A stretch of DNA of 64,000 nucleotides from the NCBI RefSeq assembly GCF_040822115.1, contig NZ_CP162004.1, positions 3,767,001 through 3,831,000 of the forward strand, given 5' to 3'. This document shows, one piece after another, positions 45,543 to 53,664 of this stretch (position 1 is the first letter of the stretch; each line of letters begins with the position of its first letter). A program made the translations under genes and the position numbers. Origin of the DNA: Flavobacterium sp. WC2421 (lineage in GTDB: Bacteria; Bacteroidota; Bacteroidia; Flavobacteriales; Flavobacteriaceae). The notes under the pieces are model-generated. The model did not search any database. It saw only the letters and a program-made list of their open reading frames with translations, and was not told where the DNA came from.

Positions 45543-46124
45543 ATGAAACCTACACAAAAAATTAAAATTTTATTCGTATTTGCAGTCTCGACACTATTTG
45601 CAAGTAACGTTCAAGCCCAAGAAAAAACTGAAACTCCAAATTATGATCAAGGATTCCGTTTAGGAGTTGGTTTAAATGCAGGATATGCAACTCAAGACCC
45701 ATACAAATTGGCTTTAGGAGCTGATGCTAGATTACAATATGATCTATCAAAAATCTACTCTTTGACATTAACTACCGGATACACTAATTTATTTGTAAGC
45801 AAAGCAGATACATTCCCAGGTCAAGTAGAAGGAAAAGATCTAGGAATAATTCCAGTAAAAGCAGGTTTTAAAGCATTCGTTTGGAAAGATCAATTTTATT
45901 TAATGGGAGAAGCAGGTGCTGCATTTGCAGTTAGTAACGTTGACAACACCAGAGATAAAACATCTTTATTATTGTCTCCAAGTATAGGATACGCTACTAA
46001 ATACATTGATATATCTGTAAATTATACACATTATAACCATTTTGACCGTATTGACAGTAATGGTTCTATTGGCAGAGGAGTAGGACAAGTTGGTGTACGT
46101 TTAGCTTATGGTTTTAAACTATAA
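45543..46124 (+). CDS. Outer-membrane beta-barrel protein
   Basis: The 193-aa protein starts with a signal peptide (MKPTQKIKILFVFAVSTLFASNVQAQ); an in-frame ATG 36 bp upstream would spoil it. About eight strands follow, alternating small and aromatic residues (FRLGVGLNAGYATQD, YSLTLTTGYTNLFV, YIDISVNYTHYNHFD, QVGVRLAYGFKL). This fits an OmpA/OmpX-like eight-strand barrel. No enzyme motif is visible. It is transcribed alone with a terminator 23 bp after its stop. Confidence 0.75.
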   Translation: MKPTQKIKILFVFAVSTLFASNVQAQEKTETPNYDQGFRLGVGLNAGYATQDPYKLALGADARLQYDLSKIYSLTLTTGYTNLFVSKADTFPGQVEGKDLGIIPVKAGFKAFVWKDQFYLMGEAGAAFAVSNVDNTRDKTSLLLSPSIGYATKYIDISVNYTHYNHFDRIDSNGSIGRGVGQVGVRLAYGFKL

Positions 46125-46147
46125 AATAGAATTGAATTAGTAAAAAA

Positions 46148-46170
46148 AATGCGCTGAAATTCAGCGCATT
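46148..46170. terminator. Bidirectional terminator
   Basis: An 11-bp perfect stem AATGCGCTGAA/TTCAGCGCATT separated by a single base is flanked by A and T runs. It serves the barrel gene (plus) and the PPK2 gene at 46175 (minus). Confidence 0.85.
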
Positions 46171-46174
46171 TTTT

Positions 46175-47056
46175 TTATTTATCATTTTTCAAAATGTCTT
46201 TATACATCTCAATATTAGCTTTTATTTTCTCGTCTAGTTCCGGCTCTTTAATATCCGTATGCTTCTGCATTTCTTCCCAGATAATTTTGGCAATTATATA
46301 GCGACACATTTCTTTATCATCAGCAGGCACGACATACCAAGGTGCGTTTTCAGTCGACGTATTATTTATTGCTTCCTCATAATAATGCATATAATCAGCC
46401 CAACGTTCTCTTTCTTTTAGGTCACCTGTAGAGAATTTCCAATTGTGTTTTTCTTCATCCAATCGACGCAACAAGCGCTGTCTTTGCTCTTCTTTACTCA
46501 AATTCAAAAAGAATTTCAGCACGATAATTCCATTTTGGGTAATGTGTTTTTCAAAATTCCTTATTTGCTCCATGCGATTTTCCCAAAATTCAGGCGTAAT
46601 ATCCTCTACCTTTTCGATTCCAGGAATATTTTCATTCATAATATATTCAGGATGCACTCGAGTGACCAAAACATTTTCATAATGGGTACGATTAAAAATG
46701 GCAAACTTTCCTTTCTCTGGCAAAGCTAGATAATGACGCCATAAATAATCATGCTCCAGCTCCGTCGAATTGGGCGTTTTAAAACTATGAACGATAACTC
46801 CTCGAGAATTGAATTCTTTAAAAACTTCGCGAATCAAACTGTCTTTTCCAGCAGTATCCATCCCTTGCAAACAAATCAAAACCCCGTAACGGTTGTGTGC
46901 ATACATCACATCCTGCAACGCACTCAGCTTTTCCCGCACATTGTCTAATTTATCTTCTTTTTTATCATCATTTGCCCCAATATTCAAATTGGTCGCCATC
47001 TCAGCTAATTTTATGGCATTAACTACTTTAAAATCGTCGGGATTAATAGACTTCAT
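46175..47056 (-). CDS. PPK2-family polyphosphate kinase
   Basis: The 293-aa protein transfers phosphate between polyphosphate and a nucleotide. It has the Walker A motif GMDTAGKDSLIREVFK (about 63-78), the FNRTHYENVLVTRVHPEY segment with the lid region, and the ERWADYMHYYEEAINNTST block typical of PPK2. The direction (NTP synthesis or use) and preferred nucleotide cannot be read off. It lies divergent to the DUF6929 gene, with a REP-like element between. Confidence 0.9.
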   Translation of the reverse strand: MKSINPDDFKVVNAIKLAEMATNLNIGANDDKKEDKLDNVREKLSALQDVMYAHNRYGVLICLQGMDTAGKDSLIREVFKEFNSRGVIVHSFKTPNSTELEHDYLWRHYLALPEKGKFAIFNRTHYENVLVTRVHPEYIMNENIPGIEKVEDITPEFWENRMEQIRNFEKHITQNGIIVLKFFLNLSKEEQRQRLLRRLDEEKHNWKFSTGDLKERERWADYMHYYEEAINNTSTENAPWYVVPADDKEMCRYIIAKIIWEEMQKHTDIKEPELDEKIKANIEMYKDILKNDK

Positions 47057-47120
47057 AGGAAAAATTTTATCTTTATAGAATCAAATATAACAAATAATTA
47101 GGACTAATCCTGATGTATTT

Positions 47121-47215
47121 CAGGAGCTATTTCCGGCTATCCGTTGCAATCTTTCTAGTCCTGAACTTGTTTCAGGACTAGAAAGGATTTCCACTTCTAT
47201 CCGGGCTAGGGCATC
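47121..47215 (-). repeat. Variable-stem REP-like element, copy B
   Basis: Flanks match copies A and C on the opposite strand: minus-strand reading TGCCCTAGCCCGGATAGAAG, GGAAATCC, stem-loop, GATTGCAACGGATAGCCGG. The central stem is 15 bp and perfect (47151-47165 with 47171-47185, loop CTTGT). It fills most of the 177-bp space between PPK2 and the next gene. Confidence 0.75.
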
Positions 47216-47233
47216 CGTTTTACAATTACAAAC

Positions 47234-48070
47234 ATGGGCAACTTTACACTCGAATTATTATTTCACATCATTGGCATTGGCTCAGCCTCAGGCCTTTTTT
47301 ACAAAGAAAACAGCTTACTACTTATTGGCGACAATAGCGGATTCCTTTATGAATACCATCTGGATTCCAAGGCGTTAGAACAGCATCCATTGATACAAAA
47401 CCCAACAGAAAATATTCCAAAAAGTGAGAAACCTGATTTTGAGTCCATAACTCATTTTCAAGATACTTTATATATTTTTGGTTCGGGTTCCACTTCAAAA
47501 AGAAACACGATGGTGGAATTTGATTTAAACAAAAAAAAGAAAATCAAAACCAACAATCTAGTTGATCTCTATGCCGTAATGCAAAGTTTTGGAGACATCA
47601 AACCCGAAGATTTTAATCTAGAAGGTGCCGTTTACGATGGTGACAATTGGTATCTATTCAATCGTGGGAATGGAGTTTCAAACAAAAACACACTCTTTAC
47701 GCTGCACGCCAAAAAACTAACTGATGAATTCAGCTTACTTTCTAATGATTACAAATTGCCCAAAATAAAAGGAATTCGCTCTACTTTTACTGATGGTGTT
47801 TTGGTCAATGACAAACTTTACTTTTTAGCCACTGTCGAAGATACTCAATCCACTTATGACGATGGAGCCATTCTAGGCAGCTTCATAGGGCGCATTGATC
47901 TTGAAACCATGAAAATCGATTTTACCAAAAAAATAACTAGCATTAATAAATTTGAAGGCATAACTGTTTTCTCCAATTCCAAAGAGAAAATCGAATTCCT
48001 TCTCTGTGAAGACAAAGATACTGATGAGTTAAAAACAGCCATTTACAAATTGGTACTAGATTTAAAATAA
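47234..48070 (+). CDS. DUF6929-like protein, probable beta-propeller
   Basis: The 278-aa protein has a repeated blade-like pattern (SASGLFYKENSLLLIGDNSGFLYEYHL, DTLYIFGSGSTSKRN, GAVYDGDNWYLFNRGNG, LVNDKLYFLATVED, KFEGITVFSN). I believe it is the DUF6929 family, for which I know no function. No signal peptide is evident. It ends 1 bp before the CPBP gene starts, so the two are probably co-transcribed. Confidence 0.55.
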   Translation: MGNFTLELLFHIIGIGSASGLFYKENSLLLIGDNSGFLYEYHLDSKALEQHPLIQNPTENIPKSEKPDFESITHFQDTLYIFGSGSTSKRNTMVEFDLNKKKKIKTNNLVDLYAVMQSFGDIKPEDFNLEGAVYDGDNWYLFNRGNGVSNKNTLFTLHAKKLTDEFSLLSNDYKLPKIKGIRSTFTDGVLVNDKLYFLATVEDTQSTYDDGAILGSFIGRIDLETMKIDFTKKITSINKFEGITVFSNSKEKIEFLLCEDKDTDELKTAIYKLVLDLK

Positions 48071-48071
48071 G

Positions 48072-48755
48072 ATGAGCGATAGTACAAAAACAGCCCAAAA
48101 ATCAACGGTTATTGGTGGAATCGCATTTCTACTTTTTATCTTATTTACGACCACTTTTTTTCTTCCTTCCATAAGACAGTTAGGCATTGATTACAAAACT
48201 GCCTTCTTCATCTCTAGATTAATAATTTGGATTTGCTTGCTATTAACATTCCTATATGCCATGTATATAGAAAAGCAACCTTTTTTATTATGGAAAGAAA
48301 AAGAATACTCTTTTCCCTATTATTTAGCGTCCATAGCGGTAACGATGATCGTTTTAGTCTTTGTTGTATTTGTAGTTTCTATGGTATTAAAAACATTGGA
48401 TTCGAATCTTGAAAGTAAAAAAATGAACGAAATCATACAGTTTTTCAAGAATAACACGCCATTAATCTGGTTTACATCCATAACTGCAGGAATTACCGAA
48501 GAATTACTCTTTCGAGGCTATCTAATCCCTAGATTGGAAATAATAGTAAAAAACACTTTCCTATCAGTCCTTATTTCTAGTATTTTATTTGGCCTTTTAC
48601 ATTTTAGCTATGGGACTTTAATACAAGTAATAGGACCGTTTTCTATTGGCTTAGTTTTAGCCTTGCATTATCAAAAATACAGGAACATTAAAATCGTAAT
48701 CATTTGCCATTCCTTATGGGATCTAGCATCATTATTAGTAAATACATCCCATTAA
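48072..48755 (+). CDS. CPBP-family intramembrane metalloprotease
   Basis: The 227-aa membrane protein has about six hydrophobic segments and the CPBP/Abi motifs: TEELLFRGYLIPRLE (paired Glu, then Arg), a His in LLHFSYG and a later His in CHSLWDLAS. This class cleaves membrane substrates or processes peptides, and includes CAAX-like proteases. It lies directly after the DUF6929 gene. The target is not known. Confidence 0.85.
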   Translation: MSDSTKTAQKSTVIGGIAFLLFILFTTTFFLPSIRQLGIDYKTAFFISRLIIWICLLLTFLYAMYIEKQPFLLWKEKEYSFPYYLASIAVTMIVLVFVVFVVSMVLKTLDSNLESKKMNEIIQFFKNNTPLIWFTSITAGITEELLFRGYLIPRLEIIVKNTFLSVLISSILFGLLHFSYGTLIQVIGPFSIGLVLALHYQKYRNIKIVIICHSLWDLASLLVNTSH

Positions 48756-48844
48756 CCCTAACTTTAAGTATTTTTTCACATTGCCCATTCATTTAAAAAA
48801 ACGGAATGGTTTAACTTTGCTCACAACATCTAAAATTGAATGAA

Positions 48845-49561
48845 ATGACTGACTTAAAAAATAAAAATGCACTGATCACTGGTGCCGGAAAAGGAATAGG
48901 AAAAGCAATTACTTTGGCCTTAGCTAAGGAAGGCGTAAATGTAATATTACTTGCGAGAACGCAAGAAGAGATTGATAATGTTGCTGCTAAAGCGCGTTCT
49001 TTAAGAGTAAAAGCACTTGCCTTAACCGCTGATGTAGCCGATATTGATTCGGTAAATTCTGCCGTTGAAAAAGCTTTGGCCGAATTTGGAACTATTGACA
49101 TCTTAATTAACAATGCTGGAATTGCAGCTTTTGGTAAATTCTTAGAACTAGAACCTACAGCTTGGGAACGCATCATTCAAGTCAACTTAATGGGAACCTA
49201 CTATATGACTCGTGCTGTTTTACCTAATATGATCGAAAGACAAACGGGTGACATCATCAACATTTCATCGACTGCAGGATTAGCAGGAAACGCATTAACG
49301 AGTGCGTATAGCGCTTCTAAATTTGCTGTTTTGGGACTTACTGATTCTTTAATGCAGGAAGTTCGTAAGCACAATATTCGCGTAACCGCATTAATTCCAA
49401 GCACGGTTGCTACTGATATGGCCAAAGATTTAAAACTAACGGACGGAAATCCTGAAAAAGTAATGCAAGCCGAAGATATGGCTGAATTAATTATCGCCCA
49501 GTTAAAATTAAACCGACGCGTTTTCATTAAGAATAGTAGTATTTGGTCTACGAATCCTTAA
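48845..49561 (+). CDS. Short-chain dehydrogenase/reductase (3-ketoacyl reductase-like)
   Basis: The 238-aa protein has the SDR cofactor motif TGAGKGIG (about 13-20), NNAG (about 87), the catalytic Ser in NISSTAG, and YSASK with the catalytic Tyr and Lys. This resembles 3-oxoacyl-ACP reductase-type SDRs, but the substrate is not fixed by sequence. The ATG at 48845 is preferred over a TTG 9 bp upstream. The following intergenic region carries a strong hairpin. Confidence 0.85.
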   Translation: MTDLKNKNALITGAGKGIGKAITLALAKEGVNVILLARTQEEIDNVAAKARSLRVKALALTADVADIDSVNSAVEKALAEFGTIDILINNAGIAAFGKFLELEPTAWERIIQVNLMGTYYMTRAVLPNMIERQTGDIINISSTAGLAGNALTSAYSASKFAVLGLTDSLMQEVRKHNIRVTALIPSTVATDMAKDLKLTDGNPEKVMQAEDMAELIIAQLKLNRRVFIKNSSIWSTNP

Positions 49562-49613
49562 AATTAGACGAAAGTCAAATGTTTTAAAATCGAAAGACTA
49601 ATTAGTACTAAAA

Positions 49614-49674
49614 AACCATTAAGAGATTAAGTTTATTAAGCGCAACACCTAATAAACTTAATCTCTTAATGGTT
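49614..49674. repeat. Perfect 25-bp inverted repeat (hairpin) near mtaB
   Basis: AACCATTAAGAGATTAAG then TTTATTA (49614-49638) pairs perfectly over 25 bp with 49650-49674, with an 11-base loop. On the minus strand it is followed by TTTTTT, so it could end mtaB transcription. A third copy of the right arm (21 bp, exact) lies at 49724-49744. Confidence 0.8.
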
Positions 49675-49723
49675 AAAAAAACTTATATTACTTTAATATT
49701 TAATCTTAGGATTGAAGAGTAAA

Positions 49724-49744
49724 AAACTTAATCTCTTAATGGTT
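49724..49744 (+). repeat. Third copy of the hairpin arm
   Basis: A 21-bp exact copy of 49654-49674 (AAACTTAATCTCTTAATGG, then TT), six bases before the mtaB stop codon. It is in the same orientation as the right arm. Confidence 0.8.
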
Positions 49745-49749
49745 AAAAA

Positions 49750-51078
49750 TTAAACTTCTACTTCAATAAACTCCATTCGCACTGAACCATCCTCATCAAT
49801 ATGAGTCAAATTGATATTGTGTAATGTATTCACCAATTCTGGATTCCAAGGTGTTTTTACTTTTACGTAATTCTCTGTAAAACCGTGGATATACCCTTCT
49901 TTATTTTCACTTTCGAATAAAACGGTTCTATTACTTCCTAGCTGACTTTCATAAAAAGCACGACGTTTCTTTACGGATAAACCACGTAACATTTTACTTC
50001 TTTTAGAACGTACATTGGCAGCAACAACTCCAGGCATATCGGCAGCTTCTGTATTATCGCGTTCTGAATACGTAAAAACATGCAAATAAGAAATATTCAT
50101 CTCATTTAAGAAATGATAGGTTTCTAAGAATTGTTCATCGGTTTCTCCGGGAAAACCAACAATTACATCTACACCTATACAAGCGTGTGGCATCACTTCT
50201 CTAATCTTATTCACTCGCTCTGTGTACACTTCGCGTTGGTAACGGCGTTTCATCAGTTTCAAAATTTCATTACTTCCAGATTGTAATGGAATATGAAAAT
50301 GAGGAACAAACGTTCTGCTTTTTGAAACAAATTCTATCGTTTCGTTTTTTAATAAATTGGGTTCGATAGACGAAATTCGCAATCTTTCGATTCCTTCCAC
50401 TTCATCTAATGCTTGAACTAATTCTAAAAAAGTATGCTCGTGTTTTTTATTCCCAAATTCACCTTTACCGTAATCGCCAATATTTACACCGGTAAGAACA
50501 ATTTCCTTAATATTTTGCTTCGAAATTTCATATGCATTTTTCAATACATTCTCCAGTTCATCAGATCGAGAAATTCCTCTCGCTAGCGGAATCGTACAAT
50601 AGGTACATTTATAATCACAACCGTCTTGTACTTTCAAGAAAGCACGAGTTCGATCACCAATGGAATAACTTCCTACATAGAAATCAGCTTCGGAAATCTC
50701 GCAAGAATGTACTTCGCCCATGTCGTTTTTGGACAAGTCATTAATATAATCGGTGATTTTAAATTTTTCTGTAGCTCCCAGAACGAGATCCACTCCATCA
50801 ACAGCCGCTAATTCTTCTGGTTTCAATTGGGCGTAACAACCTACAGCCGCAACAAAAGCTTTGTCATTCAACTTCATCGCTTTTTTAACGACTTGTTTGA
50901 ATTGTTTGTCTGCATTTTCCGTTACTGAGCAAGTATTGATAACATACATATCAGCCACTTCTTCAAAATCGACGCGGTCAAAACCTTCATCTTGAAAACT
51001 TCTTGCTATCGTTGATGTTTCTGAAAAGTTTAGTTTACATCCCAGCGTATAAAAGGCAACCTTTTTTCTATTTTCCAT
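49750..51078 (-). CDS. mtaB: tRNA t6A37 methylthiotransferase MtaB
   Basis: The 442-aa radical-SAM enzyme adds a methylthio group to t6A37 of tRNA. It has the N-terminal UPF0004 domain with the cysteines of GCKLN, INTCSVT and VGCYAQ (auxiliary cluster), and the radical-SAM motif CDYKCTYCTIP (about 153-163). The middle VDVIVGFPGETDEQF and a C-terminal TRAM-like segment follow. The pattern fits MtaB/MiaB-like enzymes; MtaB is favoured over MiaB by GCKLNFSET and overall length. Confidence 0.9.
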   Translation of the reverse strand: MENRKKVAFYTLGCKLNFSETSTIARSFQDEGFDRVDFEEVADMYVINTCSVTENADKQFKQVVKKAMKLNDKAFVAAVGCYAQLKPEELAAVDGVDLVLGATEKFKITDYINDLSKNDMGEVHSCEISEADFYVGSYSIGDRTRAFLKVQDGCDYKCTYCTIPLARGISRSDELENVLKNAYEISKQNIKEIVLTGVNIGDYGKGEFGNKKHEHTFLELVQALDEVEGIERLRISSIEPNLLKNETIEFVSKSRTFVPHFHIPLQSGSNEILKLMKRRYQREVYTERVNKIREVMPHACIGVDVIVGFPGETDEQFLETYHFLNEMNISYLHVFTYSERDNTEAADMPGVVAANVRSKRSKMLRGLSVKKRRAFYESQLGSNRTVLFESENKEGYIHGFTENYVKVKTPWNPELVNTLHNINLTHIDEDGSVRMEFIEVEV

Positions 51079-51197
51079 AAGTAAGCGCTATTAATGAAAT
51101 CGTTGTCAAAAAATAGCGTGTGCAAATTTACGAACAAAAATCTATAAAAAGAAACCAATAATTATTGATATATTAGCTTACTAATTAAATATAAAAA

Positions 51198-51785
51198 ATG
51201 AGCAAAATTTCGTTAATTGCATTACTACTATTTTTATTTTCAGCACCATTAATTGCTCAAAATACTGTTGAATGGAATGAAAATTACAAACTTCAACTTT
51301 CTGATTTTCAATCCAAAGGAACTTTAATTGGGAATACTCAAATAAACAGCATCCACACTGCTTCTGGGCTTGATTTTAGCTTACAAATGAGCAACATAGA
51401 ATTTATGTTTACTAAAAACTTCAATTCTAAAGTAAGTTCCACTTTTAAACGTGACGCTGCATCCATCATTGCAACTGATACTCTTACAGCAAAACATTTA
51501 TTAGATTTTGCTCAATACGCGTTTGATTTATCAGAACTCTATGCTCGAAAATTAAGACAAGACCTATACATAAACAAAGGAACCTTTTCGGATATTAGTT
51601 TTTTACAACCATTATATGACGTCATTCAAAAAAAATATATTGAGGAACATGATATTGCATCAAATAAATCTAATTTAGGACAAAATGAAAAAATTATTAA
51701 AGAACTCGATGTAGATGTTTTAAAAAGAATCCAAGAGTTATCTGATTTTTGTAAAAGTTGCAAACCTCCTAAAAAGATAAAATAG
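51198..51785 (+). CDS. Secreted protein, function unknown
   Basis: The 195-aa protein has a signal peptide (MSKISLIALLLFLFSAPLIAQ) and begins NTVEWNENYKLQLSDFQ, a pattern seen in some secreted Bacteroidota proteins with a W-x-x-x-x-x-L-x-x-x-D-F start (DUF922-like). No HExxH or other metal site is present. A pair of cysteines (FCKSCKPP) ends the protein. I cannot assign a function. Confidence 0.6.
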   Translation: MSKISLIALLLFLFSAPLIAQNTVEWNENYKLQLSDFQSKGTLIGNTQINSIHTASGLDFSLQMSNIEFMFTKNFNSKVSSTFKRDAASIIATDTLTAKHLLDFAQYAFDLSELYARKLRQDLYINKGTFSDISFLQPLYDVIQKKYIEEHDIASNKSNLGQNEKIIKELDVDVLKRIQELSDFCKSCKPPKKIK

Positions 51786-51788
51786 TAC

Positions 51789-52592
51789 TTATTCTAATAT
51801 AAATCGTCTCACTACCTCAGCAACACCATGATTATTATTTGAGGCAACTATTACATCAGCTTTGTCTCTCAATTCAGGATCCACATTATCTACCCAAACA
51901 CCTAATCCGGCATATTCAATCATGGTTAAATCATTCCCAGCATTACCCACAGCTATGATTTCTGATTGCAGGATCCCTAGTTTTTCGGCCAAGAATTTAA
52001 TACTAGCTCCTTTATCAATTCCGTTTTGAGCCACTTCTAAAAAGAAAGGTTTTGACATACATACACTAAGATGTGGCATAGCTGCTTTTAAATCTTTTTC
52101 TACTTCTTTAAGATAACTGGGTTCTTCTAATAAAATACATTTTATAGCTGAAGACTGCACTTCTGCTTTAAAACTTACTACTTTATTGTGTTCTAAACCG
52201 GTGATATTTTTTTCGATTTCAATATATTCAGAATCCGTTTCACTCACGATTTTCCCATTAACATAAGTAATAATGTGCGTTTTACTTTTTACACTATATT
52301 CATATAATTCATGAATTTGTTCTTGAGTTAGTGTTTGCTCAAAAATAATTTTATCTTCTTTTAAATCAGAAATTACGGCCCCATTATAAGAAATCATAAA
52401 GGAATTATGCAAGTTTAATTCTTTGGCGTAAGCCGTCATTGCTGGTGTAGGTCTTCCAGATGCCAAAACTACATGAATACCTAGTTCCATTGCCTTAGCA
52501 AGCATTTCTTTATTTTCAATCGAAACTTCATGGTTATCATTCAACAAGGTATCATCCATGTCTAAAACCAACATTTTATATTTTATTTTCAT
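51789..52592 (-). CDS. HAD-superfamily (Cof-type IIB) phosphatase
   Basis: The 267-aa cytosolic protein has the DxD nucleophile motif LDMDDTLLND (about 8-17), a middle IIB cap domain, the conserved Lys (IDKGASIKFL) and the GNAGNDLTMIEYAG motif near the C-terminus. It dephosphorylates a small metabolite, most likely a sugar phosphate as in YidA. The substrate is not determined. Confidence 0.9.
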   Translation of the reverse strand: MKIKYKMLVLDMDDTLLNDNHEVSIENKEMLAKAMELGIHVVLASGRPTPAMTAYAKELNLHNSFMISYNGAVISDLKEDKIIFEQTLTQEQIHELYEYSVKSKTHIITYVNGKIVSETDSEYIEIEKNITGLEHNKVVSFKAEVQSSAIKCILLEEPSYLKEVEKDLKAAMPHLSVCMSKPFFLEVAQNGIDKGASIKFLAEKLGILQSEIIAVGNAGNDLTMIEYAGLGVWVDNVDPELRDKADVIVASNNNHGVAEVVRRFILE

Positions 52593-52608
52593 TTTATAAT
52601 TTTAATAC

Positions 52609-52647
52609 ATTAAAAAAGAAAACCTTGATGTTAGTTGAGCATCAAGG
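52609..52647 (-). terminator. Terminator of the DUF2007 gene
   Basis: CCTTGATG (52623-52630) and CATCAAGG (52640-52647) form an 8-bp stem. On the minus strand it is followed by TTTTCTTTTTT. It lies 28 bp past the stop at 52676. Confidence 0.75.
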
Positions 52648-52675
52648 AATTCATTTTATAAAAACTATTACAGTA

Positions 52676-52894
52676 TTAAATACTTAATCGGAATTCTTCA
52701 ATAACAGGATTCACCTTAGCAAATTCAGTTTCTTGAACGAATAATTCCACAGCTTGACCATAACTTCCAAAACCTGCTAATCTAGCCGATTGAATATTGT
52801 CTTTCATCACAACATCAATTCCAATTTCTTCAATTTTTTCTTTTAAAGCTAAAGCCAAAATCTCACTTCCCGAAAACACTTTCATTAATCCCAT
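52676..52894 (-). CDS. DUF2007 domain protein
   Basis: The 72-aa protein is a single DUF2007 (putative signal-transducing) domain: KVFSGSEILALALKEKIEEIGIDVVMKDN, then a short AELFVQE-like strand (AVELFVQETEF) and a helix. It starts with MGLMK, so the true start may be three codons later. It follows the degenerate DEAD-box gene by 17 bp on the same strand. Function unknown. Confidence 0.7.
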   Translation of the reverse strand: MGLMKVFSGSEILALALKEKIEEIGIDVVMKDNIQSARLAGFGSYGQAVELFVQETEFAKVNPVIEEFRLSI

Positions 52895-52911
52895 GGTATT
52901 GTATTTTTTTA

Positions 52912-53565
52912 TTATTTTTCATCTATTTCTTCATCCTCATCCTCTTCTTCGAAATCCTCAAAATCAAATTCAACAGGCTCTATCAGCATTTTATCAGCAA
53001 GACTTTCTATTCGATCAGTCAACTGTTCCGTAAAGATTATGCGTTGTGTTTTTAGTATGCTGTTTGAAATACGCATGATTTTAGTTTCATGACGCAATTT
53101 CAAAATAGGATCAGCATCATCAAGAATAAACATTTTTAAACGGTTTACATTAAATCCTGCTGTGGTAAACATTTCACTCAACTTATTAGGAGTACCAATT
53201 AACACGTCTACTCCTCCAGAAATAAAATTTTTATCATATTCCATGTCTCCCTTATCGTGAACTCCATAAACGTGAAGATCAGTATATTTTCCATATTTTT
53301 CAAAAAGTGCTTCCATGGCCAATACCTTGGCTTTGTCCTCAACAATAATTAAAGCACGAGGAGATTGCTCACCTTCTTTAACTAATTGCTGAATTACATT
53401 AATGACAATGGTAGTTGATTTCCCACTTCCAGCTGGCGCAATAATTAGACAATCAGAACCACTTTTTAAAGTTGAAAAAGTTTCTTTCTGTATCGCATTG
53501 GCTTCCGTTAAGCCATTCTCAATTAAAGATTCTTTTAAACCTTCGTTAATTTTTTTTAATTTCAT
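52912..53565 (-). CDS. Truncated, degenerate DEAD-box helicase-like protein
   Basis: The 217-aa protein has only the first RecA domain of a DEAD-box helicase. A Q-motif-like GLTEANAIQKETF precedes Walker A APAGSGKST (about 43-51), and motif Ib-like GTPNKL is present. The DEAD box reads DDAD (in ILDDADP), and the SAT motif is missing (FTEQ instead). The second RecA domain is absent and the C-terminus is a Glu/Asp-rich tail. It may bind RNA or ATP without unwinding. It is tightly followed by the DUF2007 gene. Confidence 0.75.
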   Translation of the reverse strand: MKLKKINEGLKESLIENGLTEANAIQKETFSTLKSGSDCLIIAPAGSGKSTTIVINVIQQLVKEGEQSPRALIIVEDKAKVLAMEALFEKYGKYTDLHVYGVHDKGDMEYDKNFISGGVDVLIGTPNKLSEMFTTAGFNVNRLKMFILDDADPILKLRHETKIMRISNSILKTQRIIFTEQLTDRIESLADKMLIEPVEFDFEDFEEEDEDEEIDEK

Positions 53566-53573
53566 TACCTATG

Positions 53574-53605
53574 ATTGAAAGATTAAAAAATTGAAAAATT
53601 GAAAA
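53574..53605. repeat. Octanucleotide tandem repeat
   Basis: Four 8-base units (ATTGAAAG, ATTAAAAA, ATTGAAAA, ATTGAAAA) lie just upstream of the DEAD-like gene. A second 8-base-period run (AATC/ATTAAATTT types) follows at 53622-53659. Confidence 0.6.
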
Positions 53606-53664
53606 ATTACAACTGAATGCCGAATCTTTAAATCATTAAATTTTTGAATCATTAAATTTATTTT

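Noticed and set aside
46443..46729. Two overlapping plus-strand frames within the PPK2 gene
   Set aside because: They are antisense to a gene with clear catalytic motifs and have low-complexity, Phe/Ser-rich translations with no similarity that I recognise.
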